Assembly (NCBI RefSeq): GCF_963678635.1 | Contig: NC_087068.1 | Coordinates: 45,243,013-45,307,012, forward strand | Length of the DNA: 64,000 bases | Direction of reading: 5' to 3' | Origin: Symsagittifera roscoffensis | Taxonomy: Eukaryota; Xenacoelomorpha; Acoela; Convolutidae | Shown here: in pieces, positions 45,320 to 53,446 of the stretch | Layout of the letters: the number at the start of each line of letters is the position of its first letter | Position numbering within the stretch: the stretch's first letter is position 1 | Notes under the pieces: generated by a model | What the model was told of the DNA's origin: nothing | Databases searched by the model: none | What the model saw: only the letters and a program-made list of their open reading frames with translations | Program-made: the position numbers and the translations under genes

Positions 45320-46636
45320 TTAGGTCATAAGAGTGTTTTTGGTAATTTTTCTATCTGAACGCACATAAACTGTTGATGCACGCTCTCCCATAAACAATAA
45401 CTCGACGTTATTAGCGAGACCTGCGTCAAACTTGAGTTCGAGCGAAATAGTGCAATTGGTCAATTCAGGATGAATAAAATCGTGTGAAGCCTCCTGAGTA
45501 GACGTGAGATCAAAAGCCATAATATAATGATTATCATAATTAGCGAGACTGATTCCATGACTAGTGTTTAAAACAAAATCAAGAGCCTCAAGCGTATTGT
45601 AATAAATTCTTTTATTGTCTGATGTTGAGATGGGAGTTCCGGCAATGGGTAGACCGTTTCTGTAAACAATGATCTCATTCAACCCAAATTTCTGGTAATG
45701 AAAAGGGTTTGTTCTATTAGTACCCAAATATGCTTCGTTTATGCTCATTGCTACTATCATTCTTCGAACAGGTTCTTTTGCAAAAACATCCTCTTGTCGC
45801 CAGCTTTGTACTCCTGCAGTTGCGAGAAACGTTTTTGGTACTACTTCGATGTAATTGTAAATTGCCGGGTTCTTCAACAAAGTTTTTTCTATTGATGAGA
45901 GAACATAGTCAGTCACAGTCATCTTTCTGACATAGAGGTTAGCTTCGATTATTTGGACCTTGTAGTGTTTAGCTGCATCTTCAGATATGACAACAAAATC
46001 ATTAGGAGAACGTCTAAGAGACAATCTTATTGTCACACCGCTAAGTAGATGCTTGTCACACGACAAAAAATCGCAAGCAATTTTACCAAATAGCTTCAGC
46101 TCGCTCGAGGCCGCAACGAGACCTTTACGCTCCGTAACATCATCAGCTCTCCTTCCAGCACCGTCAATGGCTGATGGATTTTCTTCATAATAATAACCTT
46201 GACAAGCCAACCATGTTTTCTTGGCATCATTACCGTATGAAAACTCGGTCTCAATAAAGCTTTTATGGGCAAAATTAGCATTGGTAGTTGATATTTTTTC
46301 ACCATTCAGAGACAGTGTACACTCAGAAAATAATGAAGATAAAGGATTGTTAACAAAATACGGCGTATCTCTATTTGCCGCCTCTGTAGCATGTGTTCGA
46401 AGCACGTTTCCATTGCTTCGAACAATTCGTGCAACTATTTCCAAACGAGTACGTTGAAGATCGATGAAATTATTTCTGTCGCCGAGTACTTCAAACTCTA
46501 GCATAGGACCATCAGGGGAGTAGGAAGGTCCAATTTTTTGGGTGAATGCATTTTCAAAAGTGACAAGCAAAGGCGGTTTCTCAAATAAGTCCAAGGAGCT
46601 GTGAGTTGCTTCACTCGGGATTAAATTAGAAATCAT
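45320..46636 (-). CDS. Major capsid protein, double jelly-roll type
   Basis: 438 residues. The N-terminus has the Polinton capsid pattern: a short leader with LDLFEKPPLLVTFENAF, then LEFEVLGDRNNFIDLQRTRLEI and NPLSSLFSECTLSLNGEKIS, strands of the first jelly roll. Later strands (YNYIEVVP, MIVAMSINEAYLGTNRTNPFHYQKF) belong to the second. This protein would form pseudo-hexameric trimers on an icosahedral shell. It overlaps the basic core protein gene upstream by 11 bp. The frame is complete. Confidence 0.88.
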   Translation of the reverse strand: MISNLIPSEATHSSLDLFEKPPLLVTFENAFTQKIGPSYSPDGPMLEFEVLGDRNNFIDLQRTRLEIVARIVRSNGNVLRTHATEAANRDTPYFVNNPLSSLFSECTLSLNGEKISTTNANFAHKSFIETEFSYGNDAKKTWLACQGYYYEENPSAIDGAGRRADDVTERKGLVAASSELKLFGKIACDFLSCDKHLLSGVTIRLSLRRSPNDFVVISEDAAKHYKVQIIEANLYVRKMTVTDYVLSSIEKTLLKNPAIYNYIEVVPKTFLATAGVQSWRQEDVFAKEPVRRMIVAMSINEAYLGTNRTNPFHYQKFGLNEIIVYRNGLPIAGTPISTSDNKRIYYNTLEALDFVLNTSHGISLANYDNHYIMAFDLTSTQEASHDFIHPELTNCTISLELKFDAGLANNVELLFMGERASTVYVRSDRKITKNTLMT

Positions 46637-47042
46637 TTTTAACCCTTGTAAAGAAATCGGAGCGACTTCTCTGTGCAGTTCGTTTTCTGGGAATGACGCG
46701 TCTCGTTTTTCGTTTAAACGCCGTCGTTCTTTTCGGATGACTTTTCCGAGATCTACTTCCTCCTCCTACTTGCTTTTTGATTGTTTTTCTAACGGTGCTT
46801 TTGAGTGCCTGCTTAGGACTTTTTCTTTTTGTTGCAACTTCTATCAGTTCTGGAGCTGCCTGAAGAAGTAGTTCTTTTCCGATTTTTTTAGCCGCGGGTA
46901 TCACAAATTTTCGAGCCAGTGGAAGTGCGACTCTTCCTATTCCCAAGGCTAATGCACCGAAGCCACTGCCTCGTTGTCTATAATGCCCCGAGAAATGTGG
47001 TAGGTTTGCTTGGTTGTGGTAATATGAATCCATTTTGATCAA
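46626..47042 (-). CDS. Small basic Polinton virion protein (core/pX or pVI-like)
   Basis: 138 residues. The start could be the first Met or the one three codons later (MDSYYHNQ). The N-terminus YYHNQANLPHFSG with RQRGSGFGALALGIGRVALPLARK is typical of Polinton minor virion proteins that resemble adenovirus pVI or pX: a Gly-rich amphipathic helix after a cleavable leader. The C-terminal half is very rich in Arg and Lys (PRKRTAQRSRS), consistent with DNA condensation. It lies between penton and capsid genes and overlaps both slightly. Confidence 0.75.
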   Translation of the reverse strand: MIKMDSYYHNQANLPHFSGHYRQRGSGFGALALGIGRVALPLARKFVIPAAKKIGKELLLQAAPELIEVATKRKSPKQALKSTVRKTIKKQVGGGSRSRKSHPKRTTAFKRKTRRVIPRKRTAQRSRSDFFTRVKNDF

Positions 47043-47932
47043 TTGCTAAACTTTTGAAATTTCAAAGTCAGAACAACTTTTCCCCCTCCAGCGAAAGGAA
47101 CAAGTCCTCCAGTTTCTGTGCGCAAGTTCACAGAAATATTGGAAATATTATTGACCAAAAGTTTTTTAAAATCCAAATTACTAAACACTTTACGATGATT
47201 CGGTTCAATTGTACATGCGTAACCGTTTTTCACTCGACGATTTGTATCAATGACTCGTAAAAGGGGTGCTTTTGTGTCTCCGACTATTTGATAATGAATT
47301 ATGTCCAGATAAATAAACATAAGCTGAGTACCAGCGCATACATCAACGGGATAGTCAGCAATAAGATCTTGGGTAGAGAATGTGCTATGTTTCGTGCTTC
47401 CTTGTTTGTAACCTATATGATAACCAGTTCCATCTCTGACGCCTTTGAATCCAAGTAGACTAGGAATTTGCGGGCTTGAAAAAGTTATACCTTCCCAATA
47501 ATGCAGCCATAAGGAAAGATGTTTGGTTATTGGATCTATTACGTAATCCAATTTCTCTAATTCTGTCTTTCGACGAATCTCGTCCAGTATTTGATCAATG
47601 CTCGTATATTCTCCTTTTGTTAAGTTTGCTGTTTCTCCAAGGTAAGGTCTGGAGATCTTGTCTTTCTCAACTTTCATGCTTGCTATAACCCGATCTTTTT
47701 TGTAGTACACAATGTTGTTGTCAGTTACGTTGTTTATCTGAGTAGGGAAGGTAATTTCTGTAACTGCTACTCTCCATTCACCTTGCAAATTTATTTCTTC
47801 ACTCAGGAGATTTTTGAAGTTGGCCAGAGTGTTATCCTTAAAAACGTTCATTGATGCAGATGAAACTAGGGTAATTGTGAAGGAAGGGGGAACATTATGG
47901 GTGAAAAGACTGTCGGAAGTGCCCTCAGTCAT
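47039..47932 (-). CDS. Minor capsid (penton) protein, single jelly-roll type
   Basis: 297 residues. The start SFTITLVSSASMNVFKDNT with the strand GEWRVAVTEITFPTQ and the C-terminal GGKVVLTLKFQK are the recurrent signatures of Polinton penton proteins. The middle contains further strands (FTTQDLIADYP-like, LMFIYLDII). It would occupy the five-fold vertices of the shell. The start overlaps the integrase stop by 8 bp, and its own stop overlaps the next start by 4 bp, consistent with a densely packed transcription unit. Confidence 0.85.
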   Translation of the reverse strand: MTEGTSDSLFTHNVPPSFTITLVSSASMNVFKDNTLANFKNLLSEEINLQGEWRVAVTEITFPTQINNVTDNNIVYYKKDRVIASMKVEKDKISRPYLGETANLTKGEYTSIDQILDEIRRKTELEKLDYVIDPITKHLSLWLHYWEGITFSSPQIPSLLGFKGVRDGTGYHIGYKQGSTKHSTFSTQDLIADYPVDVCAGTQLMFIYLDIIHYQIVGDTKAPLLRVIDTNRRVKNGYACTIEPNHRKVFSNLDFKKLLVNNISNISVNLRTETGGLVPFAGGGKVVLTLKFQKFSN

Positions 47933-49145
47933 GATTGTCCTTCTCCAGAACGCGAATCAGTTCAGACTCGTAAAATTTTCCCTCAATCGGTTCTCTGTTA
48001 GAATCAATCAAATTGTATGTTGGAGGATTTCGTGTTGGTATGTCAAAAACTTCAAACACTTCATCGGTGAACGATTGTTTGTAACCCTTGCGAAAACGTA
48101 TGTCTACTTTGGCAAGTCTAACATAATCACCAACATAAAGCTTTGGACGTCGAACTAACTTCAAAGACTGTTCTGCTCTTAATGAAATCAGGCGAGGAAC
48201 ATCTTTTTTAGTTACTTTATTTGGTGCAAGATTTGTGACACGATTTGTTCTCGAATTAATTGCATTGACAAAATCTTGCAATTTGTCAATGTATGAGTAA
48301 GTCCATTTATCCTCCAAGTACTTATAAATAAGATTTTTCAAGGAACGGATATTTCTCTCAGCGAATGCGGACTTTTTCTCGCTCTCTGTGCTATATGTGT
48401 TTATGCCTTTCTTTTTACATAATGCTTCGAAGGACCCTTTAAACTCTGTGCCCTTGTCCACCCATACTTTTTCCGGTTGTTTTGTCGTTATCATTAGTTT
48501 GAACGCTTCTGCTGTTGTAGTAGCATACTTTGATTTCAAGGGTTGCACTCTGAGATAGCGGGACATGCAGTCAACTGCAACAAGCAGATACTTAACATCA
48601 TGGTTGTACTGGGCAAGTTTATCAACAAAGGCCAGATCTAATGACCAGATTTCGTCGATATCGTAAACTATGACCTTGAGTCGCGGCGTTTTTCGGATCA
48701 CAGTTCGATATTTTGTGTAAGCAGGTTCAGTATGAAGGAAATGTTTAACTTTCTTTCGCGACAAATTGCTTGCTTTTATCAAGTTGTTCACACTACCAAA
48801 TAACGCGGGACCTTTGTCACTGTATTTAGTTTTCAACAATTTTTCTTCAATCTTGGTAATTTTCCCATTGTTTTGTTTGCGCCTTCGTCTTTTCTGACGT
48901 TGGAGAATCTGAATCGTTATGGGGCGTTCCGTATGAGTCAGAGCCTTCTTCTGACTCTTTTTCACGTTTTTGGTTTTGGGTTTTTCTATTACCGCTGAGA
49001 CTTTTTCGTTTGTGTTTTTTACTTCTCTTAAGGTTTGCACTACTTTTTTCCTGCCAAGTGGGCGATGTTGAGCGGGTTCTTGAGGGTCCGGGTTCTCGTT
49101 TCTCTTGAGCGTTAAAAGACGCTGACTGAACCGCGTGTTTGGCAT
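47925..49145 (-). CDS. Polinton retroviral-type integrase
   Basis: 406 residues if the first Met is used. The DDE core is clear: Asp170 in WSLDLAFVD, Asp230 in VWVDKGTEF and Glu263 in SAFAERNIRSL. A basic segment and the N-terminal helical domain (KYSDKGPALFGSVNNL) begin only near residue 102. The C-terminal part has a chromo/SH3-like strand (LYVGDYVRLAKV) and FYESELIRV. The first 100 residues are low-complexity and overlap another coding frame (48847-49300), so the true start may lie nearer residue 80-100. It would insert the element into the chromosome. The catalytic residues are intact. Confidence 0.92.
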   Translation of the reverse strand: MPNTRFSQRLLTLKRNENPDPQEPAQHRPLGRKKVVQTLREVKNTNEKVSAVIEKPKTKNVKKSQKKALTHTERPITIQILQRQKRRRRKQNNGKITKIEEKLLKTKYSDKGPALFGSVNNLIKASNLSRKKVKHFLHTEPAYTKYRTVIRKTPRLKVIVYDIDEIWSLDLAFVDKLAQYNHDVKYLLVAVDCMSRYLRVQPLKSKYATTTAEAFKLMITTKQPEKVWVDKGTEFKGSFEALCKKKGINTYSTESEKKSAFAERNIRSLKNLIYKYLEDKWTYSYIDKLQDFVNAINSRTNRVTNLAPNKVTKKDVPRLISLRAEQSLKLVRRPKLYVGDYVRLAKVDIRFRKGYKQSFTDEVFEVFDIPTRNPPTYNLIDSNREPIEGKFYESELIRVLEKDNHD

Positions 49146-49714
49146 TTCGATTTATTACCAGGTTTTCATTCAAGTTGAGAGCAGTTAAAATGTTAATGAA
49201 CGCCGGATTGTGTAGTTTTTTCGTTGGTTGTTGTATGTCGTATAAAAATATTGTAGCTTTAAGTCCTGTTGGTACTTTATCTACATATATCACCTCATTG
49301 TCATGGTTTATGGTTACTCTTTCTGAATTTTCTATAATTTCAAGTACGGTTTTTGTCTTCTAAAACTTGTAACTGTCCTAAAATGCTTTCGGTCTGTCTA
49401 TTGTGTTTCTCTTCTAGTTTTTCGTCTTTAACACGTTCGACCGGTACTTCTTCATCGTCCGTTAACAGTTTAAGCTGTTCTTGTTGGGGCTCAACATTAT
49501 CCGTAAATGTTTCCTTCGTTGCAGTAGTCTTACTAGTTTGTGGAGGTAATTGGGGTCTAAGCCGGTTAAGATAGGACAGTTGAGCATTTTTATGTTTAAT
49601 ATTATTATCATGAAGAACACGTGCAGCATGTGGCTGCTCTTTAACATATAAATGTTTCGGAATTAGAATGAATTCTTCAGCAGTCATCATTAAGTTGTGA
49701 GGTACTTGTAACAA
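48847..49714 (-). pseudogene. Conserved Polinton protein, apparently frameshifted
   Basis: The frame 49340-49714 has EEFILIPKHLY and a KNAQLSYL helix, as in a protein found beside the packaging ATPase in many Polintons, then a Glu-rich linker. It stops at 49340, but the neighbouring frame, open from about 49360, continues with VTINHDNEVIYVDKVP and FINILTALNLNENLVINRN, which reads as the C-terminal domain of the same protein. The switch is at a run of five A (minus strand, about 49356-49360). This is either a one-base error or loss, or a programmed frameshift. The tail overlaps the integrase N-terminal frame by 299 bp. Confidence 0.6.
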
Positions 49715-49995
49715 AAATAAAGTATTTGTCGAACTAAATGGAAGCCTTCTTTACTCAAAATAATCGCACGTTTTTTGACAACACTGGTTTTTGGAGTTAA
49801 TAAGTATTTGTATGCTGTCTCGAATCGTTCGATGTTTGCGATTTTAACGGGTACGTTTCCATTGACTACATTGAGCAAACATTCACAAACAAGTGTTATG
49901 ATCTCACGATTTGAAGTTTTTCTAATTAATCTTCTTAGCTGGTCAGGTTTCAGTTGTACCATATGCCGCAGAATAGATAAGTTTTTCTTTTTCAT
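49690..49995 (-). CDS. Small conserved Polinton protein
   Basis: 101 residues, basic and helical: LRRLIRKTSNREIITLVCECLLNVV then GNVPVKI and a C-terminal KKRAIILSKEGFHLVRQIL. This pattern recurs in Polintons next to the ATPase gene; its function is not known to me. It overlaps the ATPase gene by 53 bp and the following gene by 25 bp. No frame damage. Confidence 0.65.
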   Translation of the reverse strand: MKKKNLSILRHMVQLKPDQLRRLIRKTSNREIITLVCECLLNVVNGNVPVKIANIERFETAYKYLLTPKTSVVKKRAIILSKEGFHLVRQILYFCYKYLTT

Positions 49996-50716
49996 TTGTG
50001 ATTGGAGTAGTTTCTGCTTCAGATAAGGGTAAATAAAAAACTGTTGGCCCAGGTGGTGTGATATTTGAACAATATCTCAAACAATCTGATGTACGGGGGT
50101 CCAAGTCGATTAGAAGATGTCCAAAAGAGTCTCTGGTAGCTAATTCGTAACAGTTTCTCAAAAATTTTGATACATTCAATTGTCTTCCTAATAGATCTAG
50201 TTGCTGAACGTCGCGAGGCGATTTGAACAGAATGATGTGTGAAGTGTTCAAATCAATCGTACGCGACCATCGACTTTGTTGAAACAAGTTATGCTTAACA
50301 TATATTACATCTATCCCTCTATGTCTACCCGCTGTCGCTAACCTAACAAATTCCTTGTCATTATAGATGTCTTCACATGAATCATCGAAAACTAGAAGAA
50401 CATTTTCTAATTTTCTCACAGATTCGAATCCGTCGAATTTCATGAACTCCATATTCACTTCGCGAGAAGACACTTTTTCTGAGAATGCAGGTTGCATCTC
50501 TTTGTAAAGATATAGAACGGTTCCAAATTTAGGGTAAAAAGTATTTCCCATCAGAAGTTTCAAAATTAACTCAGTTTTCCCGGATCCTGAAGGTCCCACT
50601 ATCGCCATAAAAATTCTTGTCGAAGTATCAATCACTTTATTCATATTCTTGGGTTTGGTAGTACGTAACCAACCAAGCCTGATAAAATCGAGAACCAAAC
50701 TGACGTTTCTTTGCAA
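49943..50716 (-). CDS. Genome-packaging ATPase (FtsK/HerA type)
   Basis: 257 residues from the first Met; the start at codon 25 (MNKVIDTST) is likelier because it reduces overlap with the membrane protein gene. Walker A is GPSGSGKT (41-48) and Walker B is LLVFDDSCED (107-116), followed by TAGRHRGIDVIYVKHNLFQ, the sensor region of Polinton and adenovirus-like packaging ATPases. It would pump the element DNA into the capsid. It sits between the membrane protein and the 101-residue protein genes. Complete frame. Confidence 0.92.
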   Translation of the reverse strand: MQRNVSLVLDFIRLGWLRTTKPKNMNKVIDTSTRIFMAIVGPSGSGKTELILKLLMGNTFYPKFGTVLYLYKEMQPAFSEKVSSREVNMEFMKFDGFESVRKLENVLLVFDDSCEDIYNDKEFVRLATAGRHRGIDVIYVKHNLFQQSRWSRTIDLNTSHIILFKSPRDVQQLDLLGRQLNVSKFLRNCYELATRDSFGHLLIDLDPRTSDCLRYCSNITPPGPTVFYLPLSEAETTPITNEKEKLIYSAAYGTTET

Positions 50717-50925
50717 CTTAATTTAGTGAAAGAAAGTTTGAGAATGCAGAAAGTTAGTAAAATTAGAATTACTACCATTTGCGCAACAAAAACTACTTCA
50801 GACCTTGGCAAAGTTACATTGTTACAAAACTTCCATGATTTTTTTTCACTGTTTGTCTCGTTATAAACAAACTCTGTTACTAATGTTGCGTCAGGTTCAT
50901 CTACTGCTGTTGTTGCTTCTGACAT
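50641..50925 (-). CDS. Small membrane protein of the Polinton
   Basis: 94 residues with an acidic N-terminus, one strong membrane segment (VVFVAQMVVILILLTFCILKL, about 44-64) and a second hydrophobic C-terminus ending GLVGYVLPNP. The GYxLPNP ending after a hydrophobic stretch recurs in small Polinton membrane proteins. It could be a virion membrane or entry-associated component, which is inference. It overlaps the long form of the ATPase gene by 76 bp. Confidence 0.7.
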   Translation of the reverse strand: MSEATTAVDEPDATLVTEFVYNETNSEKKSWKFCNNVTLPRSEVVFVAQMVVILILLTFCILKLSFTKLSCKETSVWFSILSGLVGYVLPNPRI

Positions 50926-50997
50926 TTGAGAAACTATTTATTCTACAGACTGCGTTAGACTTTTTCTCTCTGCGAATGAAGCTTGTAAAAAATTAAA

Positions 50998-51502
50998 TTA
51001 CTTTTGAGAACAGTAAAAAATTTCATAACGTGTGAAATCTCTATCATTTATGTCATGCATTTCTAAAACAAAGTTTGCTGGGATATTTGCGGTTTTTTTG
51101 TAGTACATTATTTTCTTCACAGTATCCTCTTTCACAATCGTCTTAATCTCATCTGGCAATTCACTGCTGTTTAGATCCATCTGAACTCCTGGCTGACGTT
51201 TGGGTACTAAGACTAGTTCGGGAAGACATACTCCTCGCTTGCTGGCTAACATTTCTGATAAACTTGAATCTCTGGAAGTATACAAATTGATCAATAACTG
51301 GAAAAAACCTCTTCAACGTAGACAACTCTTCTTCGGAAATTATTATTTGCTCCTTCCTCTGAACAATTTGGCCACTGCAATCAATACGCTCTATTCTCGT
51401 TAATGAAATTTTAATATCACCCTCTGGAGTCATCCACGCACAAAGCATTGAATTTTGTGATAGGTATGTCTCCACTTTCGCTGATCTCTCGCTGTTGTTC
51501 AT
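50998..51502 (-). pseudogene. Uncharacterised Polinton protein, probably one gene split by a frameshift
   Basis: Frame 51161-51502 starts cleanly (MNNSERSAKVETY) and carries beta-like strands, then becomes Ser/Gln low complexity. Frame 50998-51294 begins inside it and looks more protein-like (GVCLPELVLVPKRQPG, then MYYKKTANIPANFVLEM). The switch fits a run of six T near 51300 on the coding strand. I do not recognise the product. If the frames are joined the protein would be about 165 residues. Confidence 0.5.
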
Positions 51503-51986
51503 TTTTCAACCAATCATAAAAAACCTTGGTTTTCTTCAAGGCACAATGATTCCTGGAGTTGTAATGTGGAATATGTTTATTGCAACTTGGATAATTTTTA
51601 AAATATAAGTTTTCAACCCGAGGACAGCCCAAATCATCTAGGTTTTCAATCTTTCGGTCCAAGTACTTGGCCAAAAATTCTGTCTTTTCTTTTCCTTTAG
51701 CGTAAAAAACGGCACCAGGATTTCTCAGCACAAAACTCTGAAGTATTTGATTCAAGTTTATATAAAGATAATCACCGTTTTCCCAATGGAGACCGTGTAA
51801 ATAATTAGTTAACCAGTTGTAAGCTTTTTGTTCAAGCTTTGGTAGTATATTGAAATTCACTGGAGGTAGGAAAATGAGTCGATCGCTGTAGTCTGAAGTT
51901 GTTATTGCTAATTCTTTAACCACAAAGGCGTTTTTCTTGTAACGAAAGCCTTCCACGTCAAGCACAACTGATCTCTCGCCTAGCAT
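51417..51986 (-). CDS. Conserved Polinton protein with exonuclease-like DxE motif and Cys/His cluster
   Basis: 189 residues. The first strand VVLDVEGF has the Asp-x-Glu of DEDD-type 3'-5' exonucleases, followed by FVVKELAI and, near the middle, NWLTNYLHGLHW and GAVFYAKGKEKTEFL. C-terminally, a possible zinc site (CPRVENL, CNKH, HYNSRNHC) is followed by FYDWLKNEQ. Proteins with this layout are widespread in invertebrate genomes beside virus-like elements, but no activity is known to me. An RNase-H-like nuclease fold is my inference. It overlaps 51980-52414 by 7 bp. Confidence 0.55.
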   Translation of the reverse strand: MLGERSVVLDVEGFRYKKNAFVVKELAITTSDYSDRLIFLPPVNFNILPKLEQKAYNWLTNYLHGLHWENGDYLYINLNQILQSFVLRNPGAVFYAKGKEKTEFLAKYLDRKIENLDDLGCPRVENLYFKNYPSCNKHIPHYNSRNHCALKKTKVFYDWLKNEQQREISESGDIPITKFNALCVDDSRG

Positions 51987-52414
51987 TCTAGTAAATGATA
52001 AACTTCTGGTTTTTTCAACTTAATGAAAAGGCAGAACGCTATTCCACTCAAATGTCCCAATAAGCTGTTGTTACAGTTCCAGGGCAACATGTAACAGTAC
52101 GTGGGACCCTGTTGATAAAATTCGTGTATAAATCCGGCCGCATCGTGCAAAATAGCGTGCAATCGTAAAATTTTGGAATTTTTCAAATATTTGTCCAAGG
52201 AAGAGTTATCAATACCAATCAAGCCACCATAAGGTCTCAACTTAATTAAAATGTCGTAGTTAAGGTTATCAGAACTAACAAAAAACAGAGAACATGCAGC
52301 TAGAAAATAGTTGCGTCGGTTAGAATTATCAGGATAAGTTTGTTTCAAAGACGTATAAATTTCGTGAATTATTTTCAAATCAATAGGAGTTACTCTGCTT
52401 TTTTGCAATTTCAT
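51980..52414 (-). CDS. Uncharacterised Polinton protein, 144 residues
   Basis: A helical protein with HAILHDAAGFIHEFY, then GPTYCYMLPW and LLGHLSGIAFCLFI. The GPxYCY and GHxSGI segments look conserved, as if around a binding site, but I cannot name the family. It lies between 52380-52949 and 51417-51986 and overlaps both (35 and 7 bp), so it is almost certainly co-transcribed with them. Confidence 0.55.
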   Translation of the reverse strand: MKLQKSRVTPIDLKIIHEIYTSLKQTYPDNSNRRNYFLAACSLFFVSSDNLNYDILIKLRPYGGLIGIDNSSLDKYLKNSKILRLHAILHDAAGFIHEFYQQGPTYCYMLPWNCNNSLLGHLSGIAFCLFIKLKKPEVYHLLEC

Positions 52415-52949
52415 TATTTATTTTTTCCAACACCTCTCCAACCTGCTGAATTTCAAGCCAGTGGAAATAAAAGTGACCTTGCAAATACCATTTAGACTCA
52501 TTAAGATAACGGTGGTAAATAATTAAATAAACCACCGGAAGTTTTTTGTATTTTGATAGCTTGTTGAAACATAGACGGATTTTTCTCTCCAAGTCTTTAT
52601 CAACCCATAATGAGTTAAAGTCAAACGAATAGTCGAAAACGTTTTCATAATCAGCAATATTCAAATCGCTCACAGTGCCATACTTTTGTTTTGTAGAAAT
52701 GCACCAAGAGATTTGTTGAAGCTCACTCAAATAAAATTGTTCTTTGAAAATCAACTCGTATTCTTTCTTTGAAATTTCCTTTGCCCTTTCGAGGAAGACG
52801 ACGTAGCGTTCATTACATAATTTGAAAAATGAGTTTTTTTCTGCGGTTGAAAACACTCTTAATTGTAAATGTTCATTATCAATATCTTCAGTACACCAAG
52901 TTCCCTCTAATTTCATTTTTCTTATTTCAAAATTTGACAATTTTATCAT
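52380..52949 (-). CDS. Uncharacterised Polinton protein, 189 residues, first gene of the cluster
   Basis: Not recognised. Mixed helices and strands, rich in Lys, Tyr and Phe, with no membrane segment. As the most upstream gene of the minus-strand cluster it lies next to the presumed promoter (52950-53250). A start four codons into a second Met (MKLEGTW) is possible. Confidence 0.5.
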   Translation of the reverse strand: MIKLSNFEIRKMKLEGTWCTEDIDNEHLQLRVFSTAEKNSFFKLCNERYVVFLERAKEISKKEYELIFKEQFYLSELQQISWCISTKQKYGTVSDLNIADYENVFDYSFDFNSLWVDKDLERKIRLCFNKLSKYKKLPVVYLIIYHRYLNESKWYLQGHFYFHWLEIQQVGEVLEKINNEIAKKQSNSY

Positions 52950-53250
52950 TTGGTATATTTTGCCCAGAAACGGCCGCCGCCTTTTGAGAGTAATTTCAAT
53001 TTACTGCCTTTTCACCATAAAATTTAGGTCAAGTTAAGGAATTAGTTTACTGCTGCCAACAGTTAAGCTACGCTGCCAAAATGGCCGGCGAATTTTTATT
53101 ATATACCATAAAAGTCAATTCCCCGTTCACTAACAAATTTCAACTAGGTCGAAAGTTCATTTACCCTAAACAAGCATAACAATTAATATGATTCATATAA
53201 TTAATCAGGACCAATAATTGGGACCCCAAAATTTGGAATTAGAAAGATTT
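52950..53250. promoter_or_regulatory. Presumed promoter region of the Polinton minus-strand cluster
   Basis: 301 bp between the first cluster gene and the right TIR, with no gene. It contains two similar GC-rich patches, ctgctgccaacagttaagct near 53050 and gctgccaaaatggccggcg near 53072. No certain TATA box. The role is inferred from position only. Confidence 0.3.
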
Positions 53251-53446
53251 TTGTATCGTGTCCCTTGTTGTTAAGCTAAACTTAGCAAGATCCTAAGTAG
53301 GGGGTCTTCTGCTTTTTGGGTGGAAAATCTCTTTCGTTTACAAAATCCTAGGATGAGGGTCCTCCAAAAAATTATTTTGCTTTACGTGAGGACCCCCCCT
53401 TAGGAAGGACCCCCCCTTAGGATCCGGGACACGATACAATACTACT
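53251..53446. repeat. Right terminal inverted repeat of the Polinton
   Basis: 196 bp, inverted match of the left TIR with about 25 bp missing: only one arm of the internal 22-bp stem is present (aaaatcctaggatgagggtc near 53341), so the central hairpin cannot form here. The outer and inner ends still show the attgtatcg/cgatacaat inverted pair (53251-53265 and 53426-53440). Confidence 0.9.

Larger units (their letters stand above)
35189..53446. mobile_element. Maverick/Polinton DNA transposon, 18.26 kb, with both TIRs
   Basis: The element starts AGTAGTATTGTATCG and ends with its reverse complement, fitting the 5'-AG...CT-3' rule for Polintons. It encodes the full hallmark set: family B DNA polymerase, retroviral-type integrase, adenain-like protease, FtsK/HerA-type packaging ATPase, double-jelly-roll capsid, penton protein and accessory proteins. 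Most genes from 44875 to 52949 are on the minus strand and abut or overlap; the polymerase is at the left, also on the minus strand. A three-ORF cassette lies between them. The presence of capsid genes means the lineage could form virions. No matching 6-bp target duplication flanks it (cacagc at left, accgag at right). Confidence 0.95.
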
